Numbered from the stretch's first letter, positions 47,553-55,748 are shown. The stretch is DNA of 64,000 bases from Prevotella sp. (GCA_031285625.1 JAITVV010000084.1:83791-147790), one strand, 5' to 3'. Notes: generated from the sequence alone by a model not told the origin. Program-made: numbers and translations.

Positions 47553-49298
47553 ATGATAGATTGTATTGTTGATAAAGATATATTGAATGGCTGTAATTAT
47601 GATTATGCAGGTATAGATAAGATATATTTGTTACCATTTGATGAGTTCCAAGCATTGGAAGAAAGACCAAAATATTCAGCATTTAATAATTCATTTGATA
47701 ATTCATTTATGATTGGTAATGGTGTTTATTATACTAATATATTATCAACCACAAAATTTATTGAACTACAAGCTGATGATACTTCTACATTCAGGAATGT
47801 ATTCAACTCACATTATTATAATCAAACATTAACAACCAAAGTAAGACGAATTGACCAAGAATTGGATAATATGTTATCCAAGAATAAGAATAAAAAATTC
47901 ATTGTGGTGGTATTTCCAACTATAAATAATAAGATATGGGAGACATTTAATAATGTCCAATCACTTACATCAACATTTTGTTTTTTTATGGGTGTTGAAA
48001 ATGGTTGTAGTTGGACAATTCAATATGATGTTGAACAAAAAAATAGTAGTTCAGCATATACAATACAATTTCAAACTAATTCATATCAAGGTTTATCAGT
48101 AATTGAAGATATTGATTATAAATCATTAATAACTGATAATGTTATTGATTATAAATTCATTCCAAAGGAATATATATGTGTTGGTAATACTAATTATGAG
48201 GTGGCTATGTATGCTGTTGCTGTTACCAATGACAGGAATCAACAAGCAGTAGATGAAAATGGTGAATTATGCTCTATAAGTGGTCTTAAACAGGCTGCAT
48301 ATACTTATAGTGATGTTGCTACCTATGAAGATTATATTATTGCGGATTTGGCTGACTATGATGTTATTGGTGTATATGAACTTGATGCAATATTTGAAGG
48401 TAAAAAAGTTAAAAGATATAACACAACTTGTTATAATTTTTATAATCTTCAATTATATTTTACTGATAATCAAACTGAAACTTCATTGGATGAACTATAT
48501 GACTTTGAAGGTGAAAATAGGGTATATAACATTACTTGTGTTGGTAAATCAGGTAAATATACTGCAACATCTTCTACAACGTGGTTAAGAACATCTATTA
48601 GTGCTGATAATAAATTAACTATATCAATTGATGAGAATGAAGATGATTCACGCAGTGGTACTGTTACCCTTGTTCATAATGATGATTCAACGTTAAAATT
48701 AACCATCAATGTTACACAGGCAAAAAATATAATAATTATTCCTGAATTTGATTATTTGGTATTCAGATATTTTTGGGCTGATACCGATGGTAGAGACTTA
48801 GATACTTCAACAGGTTATATTAATACAGGTATCACATTTGATGATACTACACAACTTGATAACTCACCTGTTGGTTGGTCAATGGCAGGTAATTATAATA
48901 CCAATGTACAAAATTATATTCAATTCGCAGGTGATAATACAGGTTCAGGTAATGAGTGTGTATTTATTACTATGAATACTTTAGTTGAACAATATGATAA
49001 TATTCCTGATGTGGTTAATATAGATGTATATGCTAATTGGTTTGGCTCTCGATTGACAGGTAATTGTAAATTTGAATTAACAGCCTATAAAGGTGGTGCA
49101 ATGGTTCAAGATGGATATAATTATGATAATGTTGGTGGTGAAGAAGTATTAATTACTGTTGTGAATGTAAATATTGCAACATCAGGTAGTGGCAAAGCAA
49201 GCACATATAAGACTGATTATAGCAAAATTGGGCAAATTCAATATAATAAATTGAAAAGAAATGCACAATATGTTATTGATGCTCCAATAGTTTATTAA
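47553..49298 (+). CDS. Tail-tube-like protein with BACON domain
   Basis: This 581-residue protein has three parts. Residues 1-230 mirror the tail tube protein next door (CIVDKDILNGCNYDYAGID, then YTIQFQTNSYQGLSVIED). Residues about 330-395 form a BACON-type Ig domain (TSSTTWLRTSISADNKLTI, SGTVTLVHNDDSTLKLTI, NVTQA), known from Bacteroidetes surface enzymes and crAss-like phages and thought to bind carbohydrate. The C-terminal 180 residues are an unrecognised beta-rich domain. It may decorate the tail and bind glycans. Confidence 0.65.
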   Translation: MIDCIVDKDILNGCNYDYAGIDKIYLLPFDEFQALEERPKYSAFNNSFDNSFMIGNGVYYTNILSTTKFIELQADDTSTFRNVFNSHYYNQTLTTKVRRIDQELDNMLSKNKNKKFIVVVFPTINNKIWETFNNVQSLTSTFCFFMGVENGCSWTIQYDVEQKNSSSAYTIQFQTNSYQGLSVIEDIDYKSLITDNVIDYKFIPKEYICVGNTNYEVAMYAVAVTNDRNQQAVDENGELCSISGLKQAAYTYSDVATYEDYIIADLADYDVIGVYELDAIFEGKKVKRYNTTCYNFYNLQLYFTDNQTETSLDELYDFEGENRVYNITCVGKSGKYTATSSTTWLRTSISADNKLTISIDENEDDSRSGTVTLVHNDDSTLKLTINVTQAKNIIIIPEFDYLVFRYFWADTDGRDLDTSTGYINTGITFDDTTQLDNSPVGWSMAGNYNTNVQNYIQFAGDNTGSGNECVFITMNTLVEQYDNIPDVVNIDVYANWFGSRLTGNCKFELTAYKGGAMVQDGYNYDNVGGEEVLITVVNVNIATSGSGKASTYKTDYSKIGQIQYNKLKRNAQYVIDAPIVY

Positions 49299-49300
49299 AT

Positions 49301-49636
49301 ATGAAAATTATATATAATAATATATTACCACCAAAGGGTTATATAGGCATTAATTTATTTGGTTTATTATTTGTCCGAAATAATACAAACATTTCGGACA
49401 AATTGATTAATCACGAAAATATACATACCCATCAGATGAAAGAATTAGGTTATATTTTCTTCTATATATTATATATTATTGAGTTTATTTTTAGATTAAT
49501 TCAATATAGAAATTGGGATAAAGCATATAGGAACATATCATTTGAAAGAGAAGCTTATGATAATGATGATAACTTTTCTTATCTGTCATATCGCAAATTT
49601 TTTTCATTTATAAACTACTTAAATATCAATAAATAA
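49301..49636 (+). CDS. Small zincin-like membrane-associated protein
   Basis: This 111-residue protein has the pattern HENIHTHQ, a variant of the HExxH zinc-protease motif, with a hydrophobic stretch (YIFFYILYIIEFIFRLI) and a later Glu in SFEREAYD that could be the third ligand. Similar small proteins occur in Bacteroidetes genomes. The role in the phage is unknown. It starts 2 bases after the preceding stop. Confidence 0.5.
   Translation: MKIIYNNILPPKGYIGINLFGLLFVRNNTNISDKLINHENIHTHQMKELGYIFFYILYIIEFIFRLIQYRNWDKAYRNISFEREAYDNDDNFSYLSYRKFFSFINYLNINK
49621..49631 (+). promoter_or_regulatory. AAATATCAATA site before the S74 fibre gene
   Basis: Exact core copy overlapping the end of the preceding gene. 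The start codon is 15 bases downstream. No hairpin. Confidence 0.5.
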
Positions 49637-49646
49637 AATTGATATA

Positions 49647-50690
49647 ATGAGTAAAGCAAGTGTAACACAAACTATCATTGATAATGTATATGATAATACT
49701 GATAATGAAGTAACAGGTGGAATGGTTCAAACTGCAATGATAGCCATTGTAAATGATGAATATACAGCATTAGCGACAAAACAAGATAAATTAGTATCAG
49801 GAACGAATATTAAAACAGTAGGTGGTACATCATTATTAGGTAGTGGTAATATAGCATTGTCAGCAGGTACAGTTGGGGCATATTCCAAGACTGAAATTGA
49901 TTCACTTTTAAACACAAAAGTAGCCAAAACAACAACTGTTAATGGTAAAGCCTTATCAGGTAATATAACATTGGCTGCTGCTGATGTAAGTGCATTACCA
50001 TCTACAACTACATATGCAGGTTCTTCAACTGTTGGTGGTGCTGCAACATCGGCAAATAAAGTTAATTCAACATTAACAATTCAACAAAATGGAACATCAG
50101 CAGGTACATTTAATGGTTCTGCTGCAACCACAATAAATATCACACCAACAGGAATAGGAGCATATACCAAGGCACAAGTTGATACAGCATTAGCAGCTAA
50201 ACAAGCTACATTGGTATCAGGAACGAATATTAAAACTATTAATGGTGTTACATTATTAGGTACAGGTGATATAGCATTATCAACATCAGGTAGTTATTTA
50301 CCATTAGCAGGTGGAACATTAACAGGTGCATTAAATGGCACTACTGCTACATTAACAGGTAATGTTACAGCTCTTGGTTTTTATCAATCGTCAGATAAAA
50401 GATTTAAGAAGAATATTAAAAATATTGAAGCATATGATATAATTGATAAGGTTGATAATATTAAATTTAAATCATTTGATTGGATTAAGGATAATAAAGA
50501 AGATATTGGTGTTATTGCACAAGATGTTGAACAATATTTACCTGAATTAATTAATGTTAATGAAGATGGTTATTTGTCAGTTAACTATGTTAAATTACTT
50601 ATTATGAAAAATATAGTAATGGAAAAAAAGATTGATGACCTTCAAAATATATTAAATAAATTAATAGTTAGATTATATGGCAATCAGTAA
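49647..50690 (+). CDS. Tail fibre with S74 intramolecular chaperone
   Basis: A 347-residue fibre with two copies of an SGTNIKT...LLGSGNIAL-type unit (near residues 50 and 190) and AYTKAQVDTAL repeats. The C-terminal 95 residues are a peptidase S74 endosialidase-type chaperone (SSDKRFKKNIKNIE, IGVIAQDVEQYLPEL, SVNYVKL). This domain trimerises the fibre and normally cleaves itself off at the Ser of SSDKR. The next gene overlaps its end by 14 bases. Confidence 0.88.
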   Translation: MSKASVTQTIIDNVYDNTDNEVTGGMVQTAMIAIVNDEYTALATKQDKLVSGTNIKTVGGTSLLGSGNIALSAGTVGAYSKTEIDSLLNTKVAKTTTVNGKALSGNITLAAADVSALPSTTTYAGSSTVGGAATSANKVNSTLTIQQNGTSAGTFNGSAATTINITPTGIGAYTKAQVDTALAAKQATLVSGTNIKTINGVTLLGTGDIALSTSGSYLPLAGGTLTGALNGTTATLTGNVTALGFYQSSDKRFKKNIKNIEAYDIIDKVDNIKFKSFDWIKDNKEDIGVIAQDVEQYLPELINVNEDGYLSVNYVKLLIMKNIVMEKKIDDLQNILNKLIVRLYGNQ

Positions 50691-51303
50691 AATAGCAACT
50701 TGGGAAGATATTGATGATTTAATAGATAGTATACCAAGTGGTACAACATATAATCAATGTCCTACATATTCTAAAATAATAGCATTATCAGGTGTTACAG
50801 TATCAGGAACTTATGCAGATAATCAATTAGTAGCATATAGTGATATATCATACGTTTCTCCTGTAGTTATGCGTACTGTAACTAATAGTAATTATACATT
50901 TGCATATATTAATGAATTGGATGATTATATAAATAATGGTACTTGTTCAGTTACAGCAACATTTTCAATTGATGGTAGTGATGATGTGACTGTCATTATT
51001 GCTGATATATATATTGATACTCCTATTAGTTCAATTGGTAATGAACATTTTGTTAGTAGTAGACCAATGTCTATACCTAATGGGGCAACATTAAAGAGTT
51101 TATCTATTACAGGTAATATAGGTTCAACACAAACATCAACTGCATTAAAGTTAACTACATCAGGTGAATTAAGTTTAAGTTCATCACAAGTGAGTACAGG
51201 AACAAATACACCAACAAATGTATTAATGTTAGATAATATTGGTTATGCATTACCTGATGGTGATTATACAATGACATTAAATGTGACAGTTTCAGTTTAT
51301 TAA
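50677..51303 (+). CDS. Beta-rich tail protein of unknown function
   Basis: This 208-residue protein is rich in Ser, Thr and Val and predicted to be all beta (SVTATFSIDGSDDVTVIIADI, DYTMTLNVTVSVY). It is coupled to the S74 fibre gene. No known domain is recognised. A second fibre or decoration protein is likely. Confidence 0.55.
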   Translation: MAISKIATWEDIDDLIDSIPSGTTYNQCPTYSKIIALSGVTVSGTYADNQLVAYSDISYVSPVVMRTVTNSNYTFAYINELDDYINNGTCSVTATFSIDGSDDVTVIIADIYIDTPISSIGNEHFVSSRPMSIPNGATLKSLSITGNIGSTQTSTALKLTTSGELSLSSSQVSTGTNTPTNVLMLDNIGYALPDGDYTMTLNVTVSVY

Positions 51304-51320
51304 TTTTTTTATATCATATA

Positions 51321-51331
51321 AAATATCAATA
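51321..51331 (+). promoter_or_regulatory. AAATATCAATA site before the portal gene
   Basis: Exact core copy. The portal start codon at 51348 is 16 bases downstream. A T-rich tract precedes it but no clear hairpin. Confidence 0.5.
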
Positions 51332-51347
51332 TGATAAATATTTGATA

Positions 51348-52517
51348 ATGGCAAGAATTAAAGCTATACAAAAACTATCATATTCGACTATTAAATTATC
51401 TGATAATATTCCTGCGTACCCAACATTTAAATATGATATGGGTAAAGGTTTTGTTAAATTTGGAAAGAAAAATCTATTCCCTCAGGAATTGCTTGATATA
51501 ACAGCAGCTTCACCAATCAATAGTTCAATAATCAAATCTAAATCTATATATACATTAGGTATGGGTGTTGATACTACCAAATTTGTAGGACAACCAAATT
51601 TTAAACAATCTTGGAATCAATTCTTAGATAGATTAATATTGGATTATATAACATTTGGTGGGTATTCATTTCAGATTATTCTTAATGAAGATGGTAAATC
51701 AGTTAGTTTATTCCATCAAGATTTTTCAACTGTTAGGTGTGGTGAATATGATGAGTTTGGAACTATTCATAATTATTACATTTCAAACGATTATACTAAA
51801 TCAAATATTGCAGCAATACAATTACCTGCGTGGAATGGTTTTAAACAAGCCACCAAAGGACAACCATACTTATTTGTGTATAATAATTATGTTCAAAATA
51901 TGCCTTATTATACTTTGCCTGAATGGTATTCGGCTATTAACTATGTTGATGCTGATGGTCAATTAGGTAAGTTCTATAATAATGCGATAAATAATAATTT
52001 TATGCCTTCTATTATGCTACAAATGCCATCTGACCCTTCACCTGAAGAAAAAGATGCTTTTGAACATAATTTGGTTAATACATTTAGTGGGGTTGAGAAA
52101 GTGAATAAAATATTGGTGATGTGGAATCAATCCATAGATAACCCAATTAAAATTGAAAAATTTGAGGCAAGTAGCAATACAAACCTATATAATACTATTG
52201 ATGAAAAAATAACACAGAAGATAATTACAGCACATAGATTAACTTCACCTACATTAGCAGGTCTATCAGGTAGTGGTAATTTAAGCGGTAATGCTAATGA
52301 GATAATTGATTCAATGATATTGTTCAACTACTCAGTTATTTTAAATTATCGTATTAATATCTTGAATGGTGTTAATCAATTTGTTAGAAACAATTATAAT
52401 ACAGAACTTTCATTTATTGATTTACCAATAGTTGATAAAATCAAAGAATTGAATCAAACCCAAACCAAAGAAGAAATAGTTGAAGATATAAATGAAAATT
52501 TAAAAAAATTAAAATAA
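51348..52517 (+). CDS. Portal protein
   Basis: This protein forms the ring through which DNA enters and leaves the capsid. I start at ATG 51348 (389 residues) in place of an upstream TTG. The text resembles PBSX-type and Bacteroidetes phage portals: LFPQELLDITAASPINSSII, ILDYITFGGYSFQIILN, PYYTLPEWYSAINYVDAD, IDEKITQKIITAHRLTSP and GNANEIIDSMI. It sits downstream of the capsid genes, an inverted order relative to most phages. No terminase gene lies beside it. Confidence 0.85.
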   Translation: MARIKAIQKLSYSTIKLSDNIPAYPTFKYDMGKGFVKFGKKNLFPQELLDITAASPINSSIIKSKSIYTLGMGVDTTKFVGQPNFKQSWNQFLDRLILDYITFGGYSFQIILNEDGKSVSLFHQDFSTVRCGEYDEFGTIHNYYISNDYTKSNIAAIQLPAWNGFKQATKGQPYLFVYNNYVQNMPYYTLPEWYSAINYVDADGQLGKFYNNAINNNFMPSIMLQMPSDPSPEEKDAFEHNLVNTFSGVEKVNKILVMWNQSIDNPIKIEKFEASSNTNLYNTIDEKITQKIITAHRLTSPTLAGLSGSGNLSGNANEIIDSMILFNYSVILNYRINILNGVNQFVRNNYNTELSFIDLPIVDKIKELNQTQTKEEIVEDINENLKKLK

Positions 52518-53072
52518 ATGGAAATAGTATTAATCACTGAACAATTACTGAAAGATAATTCACCAATATCTAATAATGTGGATATTACAGATATTGTACC
52601 ATATATTTCTATTGCACAAAAATTACATATTAATAAAATTCTTGGCACTGCATTATTAACTGAATTGGAAGACCAAATATATAATAATACATTAACCACT
52701 GAGAATAGTGATTTAATTATGAAAATTGTTCCTGCCTTATCATATTGGGTCTGTTATCAGGCTCTACCATTCCATTGGTATAAATGGTTAAATAAGGGTA
52801 TAACGACATTAGATTCTGAAAATTCCAATGCTACAACAATGAAAGATATGGCACAATTAAGATTATATCTTAAAGATGATGCGCAAACACTTACACAAGA
52901 TTTAATTGATTTCTTATGTGAATGTAAGGTTAATTATCCATTATGGATGCCTAATCAAGATTGTGGTTGTGGCTGTGATGATAAAGATGAGAATGGACAA
53001 AGTAGATTAAAATGGGATAGTGGTATTAATTTTTTAAACCATCATTCACGCCGTGGTATTGGTAATTTTTAA
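52518..53072 (+). CDS. Head-tail connector-like protein
   Basis: This 184-residue protein starts directly after the portal stop. It resembles the DUF6712-type connector proteins found beside portals in Bacteroidetes phages (ITDIVPYISIAQKLHINKILGTALLTELEDQI). A CGCGCDDKD segment near the C-terminus may bind metal. Assigned by position and resemblance. Confidence 0.6.
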   Translation: MEIVLITEQLLKDNSPISNNVDITDIVPYISIAQKLHINKILGTALLTELEDQIYNNTLTTENSDLIMKIVPALSYWVCYQALPFHWYKWLNKGITTLDSENSNATTMKDMAQLRLYLKDDAQTLTQDLIDFLCECKVNYPLWMPNQDCGCGCDDKDENGQSRLKWDSGINFLNHHSRRGIGNF

Positions 53073-53109
53073 TTAAATTATTATCAATAATATAAACAAA
53101 TAAACAAAA

Positions 53110-53352
53110 TTGAAAGACAAGATACTATACCAATTTATTATATCATCAGTACTTATATTAGTTGGATGCTTTTTACTTATTGCAGGTTTATTTATACCAC
53201 CTATTGGTATAATAGATAATTCAGTGCTTATTGCTTTCGGCGAGATATTAACCTTCGTGGGTGCTTTATTTGGGATAGATTACAGGTATAAATATCAAAT
53301 CTTTATGGCTGACAAAAAAAAAGATAAAGAAAATACTTCAGTTGAACAATGA
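53110..53352 (+). CDS. Small membrane protein, holin-like, TTG start
   Basis: This 80-residue protein has two hydrophobic helices (FIISSVLILVGCFLLIAGLFI and SVLIAFGEILTFVGALFG) and a charged cytoplasmic tail. Its only suitable start is TTG, 20 bases after the core variant ATTATCAATA (53080-53089). It may be a holin, given the lysis-type gene downstream at 54259. Confidence 0.55.
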   Translation: MKDKILYQFIISSVLILVGCFLLIAGLFIPPIGIIDNSVLIAFGEILTFVGALFGIDYRYKYQIFMADKKKDKENTSVEQ

Positions 53353-53438
53353 TTTTTAAATATTTTAAAAGGTTATGGTAAAGCGCAACCATCAGATTTA
53401 AATTTAAATATAATCATATATACATTATTGAAGAAGTT

Positions 53439-53463
53439 AAGCAGGTTCATTACCTGCTTTTTT
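53439..53463 (+). terminator. Terminator ending the late + strand genes
   Basis: Stem AAGCAGGT/ACCTGCTT with a 5-base loop is followed by TTTTT. It lies between the last + gene and the converging minus-strand operon. Confidence 0.75.
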
Positions 53464-53475
53464 ATTTACAAAAAA

Positions 53476-53497
53476 AAAGGTGGACATGTCCACCTTT
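53476..53497 (-). terminator. Terminator of the minus-strand regulatory operon
   Basis: This 22-base palindrome (core GGTGGACATGTCCACC) is identical to that at 41718-41739. Read on the minus strand it is followed by a run of T, so it ends the DUF5053 gene transcript. Confidence 0.7.
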
Positions 53498-53532
53498 AAA
53501 AAACTACTACTTTAAATTACCAAGTTAAAGTA

Positions 53533-53919
53533 TTACAATGAAATTGAAATATTAAGTAGTTTTTTACTCATATCCTCTAAACCAAATTTTAATTGTATTT
53601 TTTCCTCATTAGTTAATTTTGCAGCCTTACCATTAACTTTATTCCTGTTTAAGCGTTGGGATAAATATGAACGTGATTTACCCAAATACTTTTCAGCTAA
53701 ATAAGTTAGAGATATGCCATTATTGGATAATTCTAATAATGATACTTCAAAAGATATATCTTCAACCTTATCTTTAATTATACTAAGGCTTTTCATAACA
53801 TCATCATCAGAATCATTCTTATGTTTAGTCTTCAATTGTTGAACTAATAATTGTCGTTCTTCATCAGTTTTACAAGCTCTTAATAATTCCAATTCTTCTT
53901 CTATAATATTCTTCTTCAT
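53533..53919 (-). CDS. DUF5053-like protein with helix-turn-helix
   Basis: A 128-residue protein. The C-terminal half (LTYLAEKYLGKSRSYLSQRLNRNKVNGK) is a helix-turn-helix like that of the DUF5053 family common in Bacteroidetes phages; the N-terminal half is a charged coiled coil. It is the second gene of the only minus-strand unit in the phage. It may be a repressor acting on the palindrome at 54185-54206, which is inference. Confidence 0.75.
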   Translation of the reverse strand: MKKNIIEEELELLRACKTDEERQLLVQQLKTKHKNDSDDDVMKSLSIIKDKVEDISFEVSLLELSNNGISLTYLAEKYLGKSRSYLSQRLNRNKVNGKAAKLTNEEKIQLKFGLEDMSKKLLNISISL

Positions 53920-53938
53920 AATAATTTTAATATTAAAA

Positions 53939-53958
53939 GCACCCCAATTAAGGGGTGC
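53939..53958 (-). terminator. Hairpin between the two minus-strand genes
   Basis: Stem GCACCCC/GGGGTGC with a 6-base loop and a short T tract on the minus strand. It probably reduces read-through from the 58-residue gene into the DUF5053 gene. Confidence 0.55.
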
Positions 53959-53964
53959 AAATTT

Positions 53965-54141
53965 TTAACCTTTTAATTCTTTTAATCTCTTTTTAATTTC
54001 ATTTATTTCATCTAAAATACTATCAATGTAATCAGTGTAATCTTTTGAACCACTTAGTTTATCATTTGATGTATGAATTTCAATAATCAATTCATAATCT
54101 CTAATTAGTTGTTCCAACCTTCCAATTTCATTTTTCATCAT
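53965..54141 (-). CDS. Small charged coiled-coil protein (58 residues)
   Basis: The frame starts with ATGATGAAAAATGAA, 39 bases after a host-type promoter on the minus strand. The product (MMKNEIGRLEQLIRDYE...) is helical and charged with a Lys-rich end. It has no known domain. The first gene of the regulatory operon is a good place for a small regulator or antirepressor. Confidence 0.55.
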   Translation of the reverse strand: MMKNEIGRLEQLIRDYELIIEIHTSNDKLSGSKDYTDYIDSILDEINEIKKRLKELKG

Positions 54142-54179
54142 TTCAAAGAATTTATTAATACTTGTTTAACTTGGTATTA

Positions 54180-54210
54180 CAAATATAATAACGTTTTCGT
54201 TATTATGCAA
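54180..54210 (-). promoter_or_regulatory. Promoter with overlapping palindromic operator
   Basis: On the minus strand, TTG (54210-54208), 20 bases and TATATTTG (54187-54180) match the host promoter consensus. The spacer is filled by a palindrome with 9-base arms, ATAATAACG and CGTTATTAT around TTTT (54185-54206). A protein bound there would block the polymerase. The same region lies before the + strand gene at 54259. Confidence 0.65.
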
Positions 54211-54231
54211 GCATTTCATAATATTTTTTTC

Positions 54232-54241
54232 AATATCAATA
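54232..54241 (+). promoter_or_regulatory. AATATCAATA site before the DUF5675 gene
   Basis: Core copy lacking its first A, 17 bases before the start codon. A T-rich tract precedes it. Confidence 0.45.
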
Positions 54242-54258
54242 ATTAAAAATTTATAATT

Positions 54259-54714
54259 ATGAAAATAGAATTAAAAAGAATATACAAGTGTGCAAAATAT
54301 ACTATAGGTCATTTATTCATTGATGGTGAATATTTTTGTGATACCATTGAAGATTGTGACAGAGGATTAGATGATAGTATGTCATTGGAACAAATTAAGG
54401 CAAAAAAAATATATGCTGAAACAGCTATTCCGACAGGTATATATACTGTAAGTATTGGTATTGTTTCCCCAAAATTTTCTCAAAAACCTTTTTATAAAGA
54501 ATTTTGTGATGGTAGAGTACCAAGATTATTAAATGTAAAAGGCTTTGATGGGATATTAATGCATATTGGTTTGAATGAAAGAAGTTCAGCAGGATGTATA
54601 ATAGTTGGTGAGAATAAAATAAAAGGTCAAGTAATCAACTCTCAGGCAACATTTGAAAGATTTTATGAAAAATTGAAAGAGGTAACCGATACAATAATGA
54701 TTGAAATTAAATAA
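54259..54714 (+). CDS. DUF5675-like protein, probable lysis role
   Basis: This 151-residue protein matches the DUF5675 pattern (MKIELKRIYKCAKYTIGHLFIDGEYFCDTIED, DRGL, AIPTGIYTV, GILMHIGLNERSSAGCIIVGEN). Members are common in Bacteroidetes phages and have a conserved His and Cys like an L,D-transpeptidase-type fold. A role in cell wall breakdown is plausible. Its enzymatic activity is not established here. Confidence 0.75.
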   Translation: MKIELKRIYKCAKYTIGHLFIDGEYFCDTIEDCDRGLDDSMSLEQIKAKKIYAETAIPTGIYTVSIGIVSPKFSQKPFYKEFCDGRVPRLLNVKGFDGILMHIGLNERSSAGCIIVGENKIKGQVINSQATFERFYEKLKEVTDTIMIEIK

Positions 54715-54884
54715 TAGGGTTGAAAGGAATTTGTATTTAATAGATATACAAGTATGACAAATTGACAGTGGTCATATAAAATACATATATTATTAAATAT
54801 CAACATATTAACCTGAATAAAACTAAGTTAAAATAAACAATTGGTATCTCCTTATTTTAACCACTGTTAAAGATATATGAAAAT

Positions 54885-54915
54885 TTGTCAGTTAAATTTT
54901 CATTATATACCTTTG
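54885..54915 (+). promoter_or_regulatory. Host-type promoter for the gene at 55161
   Basis: TTG (54885-54887), 20 bases and TACCTTTG (54908-54915) match the host consensus exactly. The start codon is about 245 bases downstream, which leaves a long leader. Confidence 0.7.
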
Positions 54916-54921
54916 TAACAT

Positions 54922-55160
54922 CAAATTTGAATTAGTTGTAAGATTTAATTTGATAGGTCAAGTTCCACCACTGAACAACCTTAATTTAATTGATAATAGA
55001 TAATAGTGGTACTATCCATTATCAGTTAAATGAAAAAAATTAAAAACATTCTATTTAGTACATTAAAGTGTATGCTGTAATATAGCATATAGGGGACACT
55101 TTGTCTCAAAATTAAAATAGTAATAACAGTGGAGTAACCCCACATAAATTAAAAAACAAA
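54922..55160 (+). ncRNA. Long structured 5' leader of the 55161 gene
   Basis: The leader folds into at least two hairpins: a GATAAT...ATTATC stem with ATAGT/ACTAT inside near 54995-55023, and AAAGTGT (55065-55071) with ACACTTT (55096-55102) enclosing ATGCT/AGCAT. Such a leader may control expression, but no known riboswitch is recognised. Confidence 0.4.
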
Positions 55161-55748
55161 ATGAAAAAAAATACATTATCAACAGAAATATTAAATTATA
55201 TCACAAAAGCAGTATCAAAAACTTGTACACCAACCCAATTTATGAAATTATTTGATTTATCTTCTTATACAGATATATCAAAGAATGATGTTGAAGAATG
55301 GGAAATGTTCCACCACGAAGTTTATCATACATACTATAACCTATGGATAGCACAATTTGATACAACAAAGGATGCAGAAGATATTGTTGATAAATTAACA
55401 GCATTAGAATATAAAGAAGTTATCACCAACTATATTAATTCAGAATTGGATGATTATGAAAGTTTTAATCATTGGGCTATGGATTGGTATTTAATCAAGA
55501 ATGGTTTTGATGTTGATGAATTGGTTAATAAGATGGTTAACTTGGCAATCTTGAATGATGATAATAAGGTTGAATATCAATATATGCCTTTTGATGCTGT
55601 TGCTGATGAGTGTATGGATATATTCATTGATGACTACAACTTTGACAGAGAGATAGCTTGGTACAAAGCCTATGGTGTAATTGGAGATATTTTTGAAGGA
55701 TTTTCAAAAATTATAAAAAGTCAAAAAATATCAACTTTTGCTTTTTGA
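55161..55748 (+). CDS. Acidic phage protein of unknown function
   Basis: This 195-residue acidic soluble protein (DISKNDVEEWEMFHHEVYHTYY, YINSELDDYESFNHWAMDW) has no signal peptide or known domain. It is an independent unit with a host-type promoter, a long leader and a double terminator. Expression from a host promoter suggests activity in the lysogen, as for a cargo or counter-defence gene, which is inference. Confidence 0.6.
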   Translation: MKKNTLSTEILNYITKAVSKTCTPTQFMKLFDLSSYTDISKNDVEEWEMFHHEVYHTYYNLWIAQFDTTKDAEDIVDKLTALEYKEVITNYINSELDDYESFNHWAMDWYLIKNGFDVDELVNKMVNLAILNDDNKVEYQYMPFDAVADECMDIFIDDYNFDREIAWYKAYGVIGDIFEGFSKIIKSQKISTFAF

